Assembly: GCA_002429315.1 (NCBI GenBank)
Contig: DIZC01000123.1
Span: forward strand, 1 to 7,701
Direction: 5' to 3'
Source: Alphaproteobacteria bacterium UBA6038
GTDB lineage: Bacteria > Pseudomonadota > Alphaproteobacteria > Micropepsales > Micropepsaceae
Length of the DNA: 7,701 nucleotides
Part shown: one piece after another, positions 1 through 5,197 of the stretch
Layout: each line of letters begins with the position of its first letter
Numbering within the stretch: position 1 is the stretch's first letter
The notes under the pieces: generated by a model
Databases searched by the model: none
Told to the model about the DNA's origin: nothing
What the model saw: the letters and a program-made list of their open reading frames with translations, nothing else
Translations under genes and position numbers: made by a program

Positions 1-746
<746 letters not shown>

Positions 747-900
747 GATCCTTGAGCAGAGCGAAGCGCTCGTCGTTGTTCGCAAATACCTGACATGACG
801 GAGTTGATCGCGCTTGCAGGCCCTTGCGGGCCGGCAGACACGATCAGTTTCATGTCTTTCTTTGCTGAAGAACGCGAGCGTTCGGAATGCTCGATTAATC

Positions 901-920
901 GCCCGTGATTGCTCACGGGC
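901..920 (-). other. Hairpin in rRNA leader
   Basis: Perfect inverted repeat GCCCGTGA / TCACGGGC with a 4-nt loop, inside the transcribed leader between boxA and mature 16S. It is not followed by a U-tract, so it is more likely a leader folding or processing element than a terminator. Function is inferred from position only. Confidence 0.5.
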
Positions 921-964
921 ATGCGACCGAGCCGCCGCCCACGTTCCCCTTCCTCGAATCACAA

Positions 965-975
965 TGTCAAAGAGC
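965..975 (-). promoter_or_regulatory. boxA antitermination site
   Basis: Minus-strand GCTCTTTGACA, close to the known rRNA boxA core (TGCTCTTTAACA in E. coli; GCTCTTTGACA-like in alphaproteobacteria). It lies about 85 nt downstream of the predicted transcription start and about 220 nt upstream of mature 16S, as expected for NusB/NusE (S10) loading that prevents Rho termination of untranslated rRNA. The motif and its position are seen directly; binding is inferred. Confidence 0.72.
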
Positions 976-1057
976 CCCGCCTCGAGGCGAACTTCCATTT
1001 TGCCAGAGACGGAACACCGCCCGCAAGACCGTCGGCCATCGGGCGGCGTGGGCGCGG

Positions 1058-1086
1058 TATATAGGTGCCGCAACAGCCCCTGTCAA
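1058..1086 (-). promoter_or_regulatory. Sigma-70 promoter of the rRNA operon
   Basis: Minus strand: perfect -35 TTGACA (1081-1086), exactly 17 nt, then -10 TATATA (1058-1063). The stretch after the -10 is very GC-rich (CCGCGCCC), the discriminator type associated with ppGpp/DksA control of stable RNA. Start of transcription is predicted near 1051. A 6-bp AT-rich dyad (GAAATT/AATTTC, 1101-1116) lies just upstream of the -35, where an UP element or activator site could be. The promoter faces the 16S gene, and no other gene lies between. Confidence 0.87.
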
Positions 1087-1192
1087 ACGGTAAACGCGGG
1101 GAAATTGCGGAATTTCTGAGGCAGTTGTAAATCGCGGTTCGCCCCGGCGCCGCCAACCAGAGGAGCGGAAATGATCCGTTTAGCGGTCCTGT
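1087..1192. other. Intergenic gap between exported-protein gene and rRNA promoter
   Basis: About 100 nt. Apart from the dyad at 1101-1116 I see no gene, no clear terminator and no second promoter. The 1193-1609 gene therefore has no obvious terminator before the rRNA promoter. Confidence 0.5.
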
Positions 1193-1609
1193 TCAAGGGC
1201 AGCCGCTTGTCGTCGCGGAGCCGGCTGTCGGTGCGGCGCCAATCGGGGATGTCGGCGCACATGCCGCTGTGCCCTGCGTGGTGGTCGCCGGACCGCTGAT
1301 GCTGGTCCCCACGGGACTGGTGGACAAATAAGTCGGCTGCGTGGAGCGATATCCCGGCGTGGACGGTGCTGCCGGCGGCCACGACGAATAAGACGGAGTG
1401 GTCCCGGATTGATACGGCAGCGCCGTGGCCGGCGGGGTGGTGGTGACGGCCGGTGAGCCGGTCGACGGCCCCGCGCCGGTAGTGGTTCCAGCGGGAGAAT
1501 TCGAAGGACCGGTCTGCGCAAGGGCATCATCCGCCGCGGATTGAGCAAGCGCAGCGCAGACGGGCGTAGCGATAATCATCGCCAAAGCCAAAGCCGAGTT
1601 CTTCGCCAT
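1193..1609 (-). CDS. Hypothetical exported Pro/Thr/Ser-rich protein (138 aa)
   Basis: I do not recognise this family. The start chosen is the third of three in-frame candidates: the minus strand reads GGAGG-ATTG-ATG-ATG-GCG, so the ATG at 1609 has a 7-nt spacing from the Shine-Dalgarno sequence. The ATG at 1612 and the TTG at 1615 are closer than usual. The protein starts MAKN and has a hydrophobic core ending near ALAQSAADDA, a Sec-type signal peptide with likely cleavage about residue 23. The rest is low complexity: Pro, Thr, Ser, Gly and Ala with few charges, a scattered Tyr/Trp patch (PSYSSWPP, GYRST, PTYLST) and two late Cys. No enzyme motif is visible. It is the last of four co-oriented exported-protein genes and the only one without its own EcfG-like promoter. 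It lies 93 nt downstream of the heptad-repeat gene with no terminator seen between, so co-transcription is likely. A periplasmic or surface role is inferred from export only. Confidence 0.75.
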   Translation of the reverse strand: MAKNSALALAMIIATPVCAALAQSAADDALAQTGPSNSPAGTTTGAGPSTGSPAVTTTPPATALPYQSGTTPSYSSWPPAAPSTPGYRSTQPTYLSTSPVGTSISGPATTTQGTAACAPTSPIGAAPTAGSATTSGCP

Positions 1610-1702
1610 CATCAATCCTCCACCGATGCGCGCGCCCTGTTTCGTGAATGCAATGCTCTCTACCGCTGAGCCGACGCGCGTCTGCTCATCGGTGCCGTGC
1701 TG

Positions 1703-2422
1703 CTACGGACGGTAAATGTCGCTCTCGACGGTCGCGCCGGGCATGTCCCAAAGCTCGTCACGCGACAGGTCGGTAAACAGAACGCGGCCCGCAGGATCGT
1801 AGCGGAAGTGATCGGGCGAAACCCAAACCGACACGATCCGGTTCAGGGATACCTCGATGCGCCGCGGTCTGCCGTCCGGAGCGGTCTCGATGTTACGCAC
1901 CTTGCCGACAAAACGCCCGGAGGGACCTTCTACCGGCACCTGCGCCAACTGGTGGGTCGGATCCGCGATCAGATAAAGCCAGCGCAGCCGGGTATCGCCG
2001 TAGTGGTAAACGTAGACGCGGGGATAGTCGGTGTACGCATAGCGAGCCAGATCGTATTGCCGAAGGTCACGGATATACTGATGCTGTTGCGCCCGGTACT
2101 GCTCCCGCTGCTCCTGATAGCGTTGCTGCTGATCCTGATATTGCTGCTGCTGATTTTCGTACTGCTGCTGTTGGGCGTTGTCCTGCGCCTGATCGGCTTG
2201 AGCCATGTCCTGCGAAGCGGCCGATTCGCCATTCAGCTGGGCGGGCGATTGGGTGTTGCCCGTCACCGACTGCTGGTTCAGCTGCTGGGTTTCCGCCTGC
2301 TCGGCAGGCGTAGACACTTGCGGAGTGTGGCCGTAGCTCTGGGCAAAGCCGGGCGATGTCGCAGACAACATCGCGGCAAAGGAGAGGCTGGCGCTTCCCA
2401 GGATGACGGATTTGAATGTCAT
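1703..2422 (-). CDS. Exported Gln/Tyr heptad-repeat protein with PRC-barrel-like C-terminus (239 aa)
   Basis: The start at 2422 is fixed by a strong AAGGAGG (2429-2435) six bases upstream and by the signal peptide that begins there (MTFKSVILGS, cleavage near AFA/Q at about residues 26-28). An open frame extends further upstream but lacks coding character. Residues 30-83 are a polar linker. Residues 84-130 form a Gln-rich region with Tyr at 88, 95, 102, 109, 116, 123 and 130, an exact seven-residue period that predicts a long helix or coiled coil. Residues about 165-230 (FVGKVRNIE, GRPRRIEVSL, VWVSPDHFRYD, FTDLSRDELWDMP) resemble a PRC-barrel fold, in which a glycine-led beta strand and a late DLSxDEL helix recur; this assignment is by eye. 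The TSPG and STPAEQ...QQLNQQ segments after the signal peptide resemble those of the 2553-3059 protein, suggesting paralogy. An EcfG-type promoter lies at 2474-2499. Likely a periplasmic or envelope stress protein; the exact job is unknown. Confidence 0.86.
   Translation of the reverse strand: MTFKSVILGSASLSFAAMLSATSPGFAQSYGHTPQVSTPAEQAETQQLNQQSVTGNTQSPAQLNGESAASQDMAQADQAQDNAQQQQYENQQQQYQDQQQRYQEQREQYRAQQHQYIRDLRQYDLARYAYTDYPRVYVYHYGDTRLRWLYLIADPTHQLAQVPVEGPSGRFVGKVRNIETAPDGRPRRIEVSLNRIVSVWVSPDHFRYDPAGRVLFTDLSRDELWDMPGATVESDIYRP
2033..2173 (-). repeat. 21-bp-period coding repeat (Gln/Tyr heptads)
   Basis: DNA encoding residues 84-130 of the 1703-2422 protein. On the plus strand it reads as CTG/CTGC-rich units with a 21-bp period, clearest at 2100-2165. 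Each unit encodes one heptad of the form QQQYxxQ. The left units have diverged in sequence but keep the Tyr register, which points to selection on the protein rather than recent slippage alone. Confidence 0.75.
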
Positions 2423-2473
2423 GACATGCCTCCTTGCGCACGCGAGCGACACCGGCCTCGCCGGTCGATTGTA

Positions 2474-2499
2474 AACGCGGCACGGACGGGCCCGGTTCC
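2474..2499 (-). promoter_or_regulatory. Putative sigma-EcfG promoter for the 1703-2422 gene
   Basis: Minus strand GGAAC (2495-2499), 17 nt, CGTT (2474-2477). This matches the GGAAC-N16-18-CGTT form recognised by EcfG in the PhyR/NepR general stress response. Predicted transcription start is near 2467, leaving a 5' untranslated region of about 45 nt before the ATG at 2422. Two further promoters with the same spacer length lie in this window. Assignment is by motif; no expression data are visible. Confidence 0.75.
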
Positions 2500-2510
2500 G
2501 GTCTCCAACT

Positions 2511-2542
2511 CGCAAAAGGCCGGCTGGCGGCCGGCCTTTGCG
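2511..2542 (-). terminator. Rho-independent terminator after the 2553-3059 gene
   Basis: 10-bp perfect stem AAAGGCCGGC / GCCGGCCTTT (2515-2524 with 2530-2539), 5-nt loop. Beyond a one-base bulge it extends by CGC/GCG. On the minus strand the stem ends in CCTTTT, a short U-tract. It begins 10 nt past the TAA at 2553, and the next gene's EcfG-type -35 starts 11 nt further on, so it separates the two transcription units. Confidence 0.7.
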
Positions 2543-2552
2543 CAATCGTCGA

Positions 2553-3059
2553 TTACTGAGAAGCCCCGGGAGGGTTGGTCGGCGGTGGCGCCGACGTTCC
2601 ATTGGTATTCGACATGTTGCCAGAGGTGGTCTGGCCCTCCGTCGAAGTGCTTCCCGTCCCACTCATATTGCCTGCGCCATTGCCCATCGGGGCACCGCTG
2701 CTTGCTCCGGTGCTCCGGTACCCGGCGGATTCGGTTTTGAGCGTACTCTGCGTGGCTGTTCCGGTGTCGGCGCCGCCGGCATTCGCGCCCGTATTGCCGC
2801 CGTTGGTGTAGGTGGCCTGGCCGAAGCCGGCACCGCCGTTGGTGCTGCTGTTGCCGGCCATACCGCCGCCCGCCATACCGGGCTGGTTCAGCTGTTGCCG
2901 GTTGAGTTCGGCGGTTTGCTTCTTCTCGGCAGCCGTCGAACCCTGGACTAGGTGATGTGTCCGGTGATGCACCCTGGCATAGCCCGGCGAGGTGACCGCC
3001 ATCGCGCCCGCGAGTGTCAAGACGGCTGCGCCGCTCAAGATCGCTGTCCTGTTTCGCAT
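2553..3059 (-). CDS. Hypothetical exported Gly/Ser/Asn/Thr-rich protein (168 aa)
   Basis: Family not recognised. The ATG at 3059 is the first start in frame and gives a textbook signal peptide (MRNRTAILSG, hydrophobic core, TSPGYA with cleavage near residue 28). The ribosome binding site is weak: no GGAGG lies within 15 bases. After the signal peptide comes a small His cluster (HHRTHH, 31-36), then a charged helix-like piece (STAAEKKQTAELNRQQLNQ, 41-59), then about 100 residues of Gly, Ser, Asn, Thr and Met with almost no charge, ending in a Pro-rich tail (APPPTNPPGASQ). The TSPG and ST-AE-Q-LN-QQ segments align by eye with the neighbouring 239-aa protein, and the Pro-rich tail resembles that of the 202-aa protein, so the three look like diverged relatives or domain-sharing neighbours. 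It has its own EcfG-type promoter (3124-3149) and a terminator (2511-2542), so it is probably monocistronic. Likely a disordered periplasmic or secreted protein. Confidence 0.8.
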   Translation of the reverse strand: MRNRTAILSGAAVLTLAGAMAVTSPGYARVHHRTHHLVQGSTAAEKKQTAELNRQQLNQPGMAGGGMAGNSSTNGGAGFGQATYTNGGNTGANAGGADTGTATQSTLKTESAGYRSTGASSGAPMGNGAGNMSGTGSTSTEGQTTSGNMSNTNGTSAPPPTNPPGASQ

Positions 3060-3123
3060 TCCAGATCTTGCTCGTGCGTGATTCCGCCGGAAGGGCCGAA
3101 TGCGCCCTCGGGTTCAGCAAGGA

Positions 3124-3149
3124 AACGGGACGGTGCTGCCGGAGGTTCC
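3124..3149 (-). promoter_or_regulatory. Putative sigma-EcfG promoter for the 2553-3059 gene
   Basis: Minus strand GGAAC (3145-3149), 17 nt, CGTT (3124-3127). Predicted start of transcription is near 3117, giving a leader of about 58 nt before the ATG at 3059. Both core elements and the spacer length are the same as in the promoters at 2474-2499 and 3886-3911, while the spacer sequences differ. This argues for selection on the motif rather than simple duplication. Confidence 0.75.
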
Positions 3150-3158
3150 GCCGAACGC

Positions 3159-3195
3159 AATGAGGCCGGCAGCCGTTTGGGGGGCCGACCTCATT
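3159..3195 (-). terminator. Stem-loop downstream of the 3208-3816 gene, likely terminator
   Basis: 12-bp inverted repeat (3159-3170 with 3184-3195; minus-strand arms AATGAGGTCGGC and GCCGGCCTCATT, one G-U pair) with a 13-nt loop. It begins 12 nt past the TGA at 3208 and ends 9 nt before the next EcfG-type -35. There is no U-tract, so it may act with Rho, stabilise the mRNA 3' end, or be an operator for the next promoter. Confidence 0.5.
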
Positions 3196-3207
3196 CCGAT
3201 GGCAATG

Positions 3208-3816
3208 TCAGTGGGGCGTTGCGCCGCCTGGTGGGGTTTTGCTCGGCGGGGTTGCCGGGGGTGTATTCGGAGTTGTAGTCGGGGCGGTGGATGGGTTGGC
3301 CGTAGTCCCTGTTCCCATCGTATTTCCGGTTCCCATGGAGGCGCCGGTGGTCGCATGGTGCACGACGTGATGCTTACGGTGGTGCACCACATGATGATGA
3401 TGGTGCACGGTGTGATGAACGTGATGGGTCATGCCGCTGGAGCCGGCCATTCCGCCGGTACCCATTGAACCTGTGTCGGTCCCCGTGCCGGTGCCGGTGG
3501 TGCCGGTTCCCATCCCGGAGCCGGTCGTGTCGGTCCCCGTCCCGGAGGTCCCCGTCCCGGAATTGCCGGTCGGCGGGTTCGAGCCCGGCGTGCTGCCCGG
3601 CGGATTGACCGTTGGGGAGGTCGTCGAGTTCTGGTCCATGGTCGGCGTCGTCGGCCCCGAACCGTTTGTGCCTGGCGTCACCGGCTGGTTGGGATTGTTG
3701 TTTTGGGCCATGCTCTGGTCCGCGCTGCCAGAACTGGCAGGCGAAGCTGCCAAAGCAACGCCGCCTGAGAGGGCAAGTACCGCCGCTCCACAAAGCGCCA
3801 AACCCTTGATGTGCAT
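3208..3816 (-). CDS. Exported Gly/Thr-rich protein with a dense His block (202 aa)
   Basis: Family not recognised. The start at 3816 has AGGGAG (3825-3830) eight bases upstream, and the signal peptide begins there (MHIKGLALCG, core, cleavage near ALA-AS at about residues 23-24). An upstream in-frame extension of 17 residues is not supported. The mature protein is mostly disordered: Asn/Pro/Thr/Ser at 36-85; GTG/GTGT-type Gly-Thr repeats with a few Asp and Met at 86-129; then 131-154 with 15 His in 24 residues (HHVHHTVHHHHHVVHHRKHHVVHH); then GTG and Pro-rich tails ending TPPGGATPH. The His block could bind divalent metals such as Ni, Zn, Cu or Co, or act as a pH-sensitive segment; both are inferred from composition. 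The gene has an EcfG-type promoter (3886-3911) and a stem-loop behind it (3159-3195). A stress-induced periplasmic or cell-surface metal sponge is one possible role. Confidence 0.85.
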   Translation of the reverse strand: MHIKGLALCGAAVLALSGGVALAASPASSGSADQSMAQNNNPNQPVTPGTNGSGPTTPTMDQNSTTSPTVNPPGSTPGSNPPTGNSGTGTSGTGTDTTGSGMGTGTTGTGTGTDTGSMGTGGMAGSSGMTHHVHHTVHHHHHVVHHRKHHVVHHATTGASMGTGNTMGTGTTANPSTAPTTTPNTPPATPPSKTPPGGATPH

Positions 3817-3843
3817 CTGAAATTCTCCCTTGTGTCCCTCCGC

Positions 3844-3861
3844 TCGCCCAGGATCGGGCGA
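3844..3861 (-). other. Small hairpin in the 5' leader of the His-rich gene
   Basis: 6-bp stem TCGCCC / GGGCGA (3844-3849 with 3856-3861) around a 6-nt loop, between the predicted transcription start and the Shine-Dalgarno (3825-3830). It could affect mRNA stability or ribosome access. It is too small to call a riboswitch. Confidence 0.35.
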
Positions 3862-3885
3862 ATGCATCTTTCTGGGTTAACGTTA

Positions 3886-3911
3886 AACGCGTGCGATTGC
3901 GGCACGGTTCC
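3886..3911 (-). promoter_or_regulatory. Putative sigma-EcfG promoter for the His-rich gene
   Basis: Minus strand GGAAC (3907-3911), 17 nt, CGTT (3886-3889). Predicted start of transcription is near 3879, about 62 nt before the ATG at 3816. The -35 GGAAC lies inside a long dyad (3902-3934). The palindrome TTAACGTTAA (3877-3886) sits across the -10/start region and could be a repressor or activator half-site pair. Confidence 0.75.
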
Positions 3912-3934
3912 TAACAATTGTTGAGAACCGGTGC
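3902..3934. promoter_or_regulatory. Long imperfect dyad between CBS gene and His-rich gene
   Basis: 33-bp inverted repeat centred on AACAATTGTT (3913-3922), with outer arms GGTTC/GAACC and GCAC/GTGC; there is one mismatch, one G-T pair and one bulged base. It starts 23 nt past the CBS stop codon, so as RNA it could end the CBS transcript, although it lacks a U-tract. As DNA it overlaps the EcfG-type -35 of the His-rich gene, so it could equally be an operator. Confidence 0.55.
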
Positions 3935-3957
3935 GGGACCGAACGTGGATGTCGGTA

Positions 3958-4389
3958 TTATCCGGCGGCGATGTACTGCCTGAGACTGTCCGCCTCGTGC
4001 ACCGTTTCCGCAATTCGCGTCTTCACGACGTCACCGATCGAGACGATTCCGCAGAGTCGATCATTTTCGATCACCGGAAGATGCCGCAGGCGGCGGTGAG
4101 TCATCGTCTCCATCAGGTCTTCGACACTGTCCGATTCCCGGCAGCTTTCGACAGCCCGCGTCATGTGGGCCGAGACGCTGTGCGCTAGGGCATTCACGCT
4201 GGCTTCTGCGACGGCGCGGACGATGTCGCGCTCGGAGAGAATACCCGCCAGACTGCCGTCCCGGTCGCGCACGATCAGCGCGCCGATGTGCTTGCGCGCC
4301 AGCAGGCGGGCCGCTTCGGACAAAGTCGCATCGGCGGAAATGGCGATGACTTCGCGGCCTTTGTCGCGGAGAATGTTTTTGACGAGCAT
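3958..4389 (-). CDS. Two-CBS-domain protein (143 aa)
   Basis: A stand-alone CBS-pair (Bateman module) protein, cytoplasmic, expected to bind adenine nucleotides or similar ligands and to act as an energy or redox sensor. CBS1 covers about residues 4-60 (VKNILRDKG, GREVIAISAD, EAARLLARKHIGALIV, GILSERDIVRAV). CBS2 covers about 74-130 (AHMTRAVESC, LMETMTHRRLRHLPVI, GIVSIGDVVKTRI). The S-x-x-D pairs S52/D55 and S117/D120 match the ribose/phosphate-contacting position of nucleotide-binding CBS motifs. The length is right for the family of about 140 residues. The start at 4389 has GGAGG (4395-4399) five bases upstream; the upstream in-frame extension is not conserved-looking. It lies 155 nt downstream of udgX with no clear promoter or terminator between, so it may be co-transcribed or separate. 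A dyad (3902-3934) follows it. The partner protein or ligand cannot be told from sequence. Confidence 0.95.
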   Translation of the reverse strand: MLVKNILRDKGREVIAISADATLSEAARLLARKHIGALIVRDRDGSLAGILSERDIVRAVAEASVNALAHSVSAHMTRAVESCRESDSVEDLMETMTHRRLRHLPVIENDRLCGIVSIGDVVKTRIAETVHEADSLRQYIAAG

Positions 4390-4544
4390 ACGCGCCTCCA
4401 CTTTGCTCCGGCGGGGAACGCCACCAACGCGGCCGCAATAGAAGCCTCGCCAGATCGCCGTAATGCTGCGCCTCCGGTTTGGCGTTTGCAAGACAGGGCC
4501 GAAGCGGTGCTTTTTTGAAATAATGTTGCTGCGGTGCGAAAGCT
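4390..4544. other. Intergenic gap udgX-CBS
   Basis: About 155 nt. Contains two direct GCGGTGC copies (4504-4510 and 4531-4537) flanking an AT-rich tract (around 4511-4525), and the CBS gene's Shine-Dalgarno. I see no GGAAC/CGTT pair, no good TTGACA/TATAAT pair and no strong terminator hairpin. Confidence 0.4.
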
Positions 4545-5174
4545 TCAGGAGCGGCTGGCAAAGGCCCGCGCCACCTCCAGATCGTCCAGGAATTGGGCGT
4601 ATTCCCGCTCCTTGTCGCGCTCCTCCTGCAGCCGCAGCAGATAAGACGGGTGAATGGTGACCAGTGCGTTGCCACCGTCGGGGACCGGCAGCACGCGGCC
4701 GCGCACCTTGTTAATGGTGATAACCCGCTCGAACACGCTGCGCGCGGCGGTGGCGCCGAGCGCCACGACGAGCTTCGGCTTTACCAGCTCGCGCTCGATC
4801 TTGCTCCACCAGCGGCAGGCCTCAATCTCACCGGGATCGGGCCGCTTGTGCAGCCGCCGCTTGCCGCGCATCTCGTGCTTGAAGTGCTTCACCGCGTTGG
4901 TGACGAACACTTGCTTACGGTCGATCTTCGCCTCCTGCAGAGCCTTGTCGAGCACGCGGCCGGCAGGCCCAACGAACGGGTGCCCCTCGAGGTCTTCATC
5001 GTTGCCCGGCTGCTCGCCGATCAGCATCAAAGGCGCGTGTGCCGGACCTTCGCCAGGCACAGCTTGCGTCGCGAATTTGTAAAGATTGCAGCGGCGGCAG
5101 GAATTTTCGGCCTCGCGCAGCGCTTTCAGTGAGCGCGGCGTCTCCTCCCGCAATTGCTGTTCGAACAGGGACAT
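4545..5174 (-). CDS. udgX: UdgX, uracil-DNA glycosylase that cross-links to its product
   Basis: A UDG-superfamily Fe-S protein of the UdgX group. It removes uracil from DNA and is then covalently joined to the abasic site through a histidine (established for the mycobacterial enzyme). With the ATG at 5174 the protein has 209 residues. Seen: CxxC at C26/C29; motif A GEQPGNDED at 53-61; GHPFVGPAG at 64-72; the UdgX-specific loop GKRRLHKRP at 104-112 with H109 as the expected nucleophile; C120 in EACRWW; and the HPSYLL motif at 175-180. The residue where family-4 UDGs have their third Cys is H97 here. The length and H109 agree with the mycobacterial numbering as I remember it, supporting this start; an in-frame TTG at 5201, overlapping the ligase stop as TTGA, would add nine residues. 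No good Shine-Dalgarno precedes 5174. The gene lies 23 nt after the ligase stop, so the two probably share an mRNA and are translationally coupled. Confidence 0.94.
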   Translation of the reverse strand: MSLFEQQLREETPRSLKALREAENSCRRCNLYKFATQAVPGEGPAHAPLMLIGEQPGNDEDLEGHPFVGPAGRVLDKALQEAKIDRKQVFVTNAVKHFKHEMRGKRRLHKRPDPGEIEACRWWSKIERELVKPKLVVALGATAARSVFERVITINKVRGRVLPVPDGGNALVTIHPSYLLRLQEERDKEREYAQFLDDLEVARAFASRS

Positions 5175-5197
5175 GCGAGGCGAATGTTCGCGGGGCC

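Larger units (their letters stand above)
747..1050 (-). other. rRNA operon leader (precursor 16S 5' region)
   Basis: This roughly 300-nt stretch between the rRNA promoter and mature 16S contains no convincing gene. It is the transcribed leader. It holds a boxA-like site (965-975), a 12-bp palindrome at 978-989 (CGCCTCGAGGCG), a perfect 8-bp stem with 4-nt loop at 901-920, and a 5-bp hairpin at 819-832. Leaders of this kind bind Nus factors and are cut by RNase III. The processing stem itself would need the 16S-23S spacer, which is outside the window. The short ORFs here on both strands lack domains and overlap the RNA elements. Confidence 0.75.

Noticed and set aside
1007..1040. Plus-strand GGAAC near 1011 as another EcfG promoter
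   Set aside because: No CGTT at 16-18 nt, no gene downstream on that strand, and it lies in the rRNA leader.
1697..2740. Long plus-strand open frame (347 aa) with a striking run of Leu
   Set aside because: It is antisense to the Gln-rich heptad gene: CAG/CAA codons read backwards give CTG/TTG. No start context, and it spans two real genes and a terminator.
2419..3120. Minus-strand frame of 233 aa
   Set aside because: Out-of-frame shadow of the 168-aa exported gene; it runs through its promoter and terminator, and has no signal peptide or domain.
3431..3820. Plus-strand frame rich in PVPVPVP
   Set aside because: Antisense reading of the Gly-Thr repeats in the His-rich gene; the minus frame has signal peptide, ribosome site and promoter.
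3877..3886. TTAACGTTAA as a CtrA binding site
   Set aside because: CtrA sites are TTAA-N7-TTAA; here the half-sites are only 2 nt apart, so it is noted only as a palindrome.
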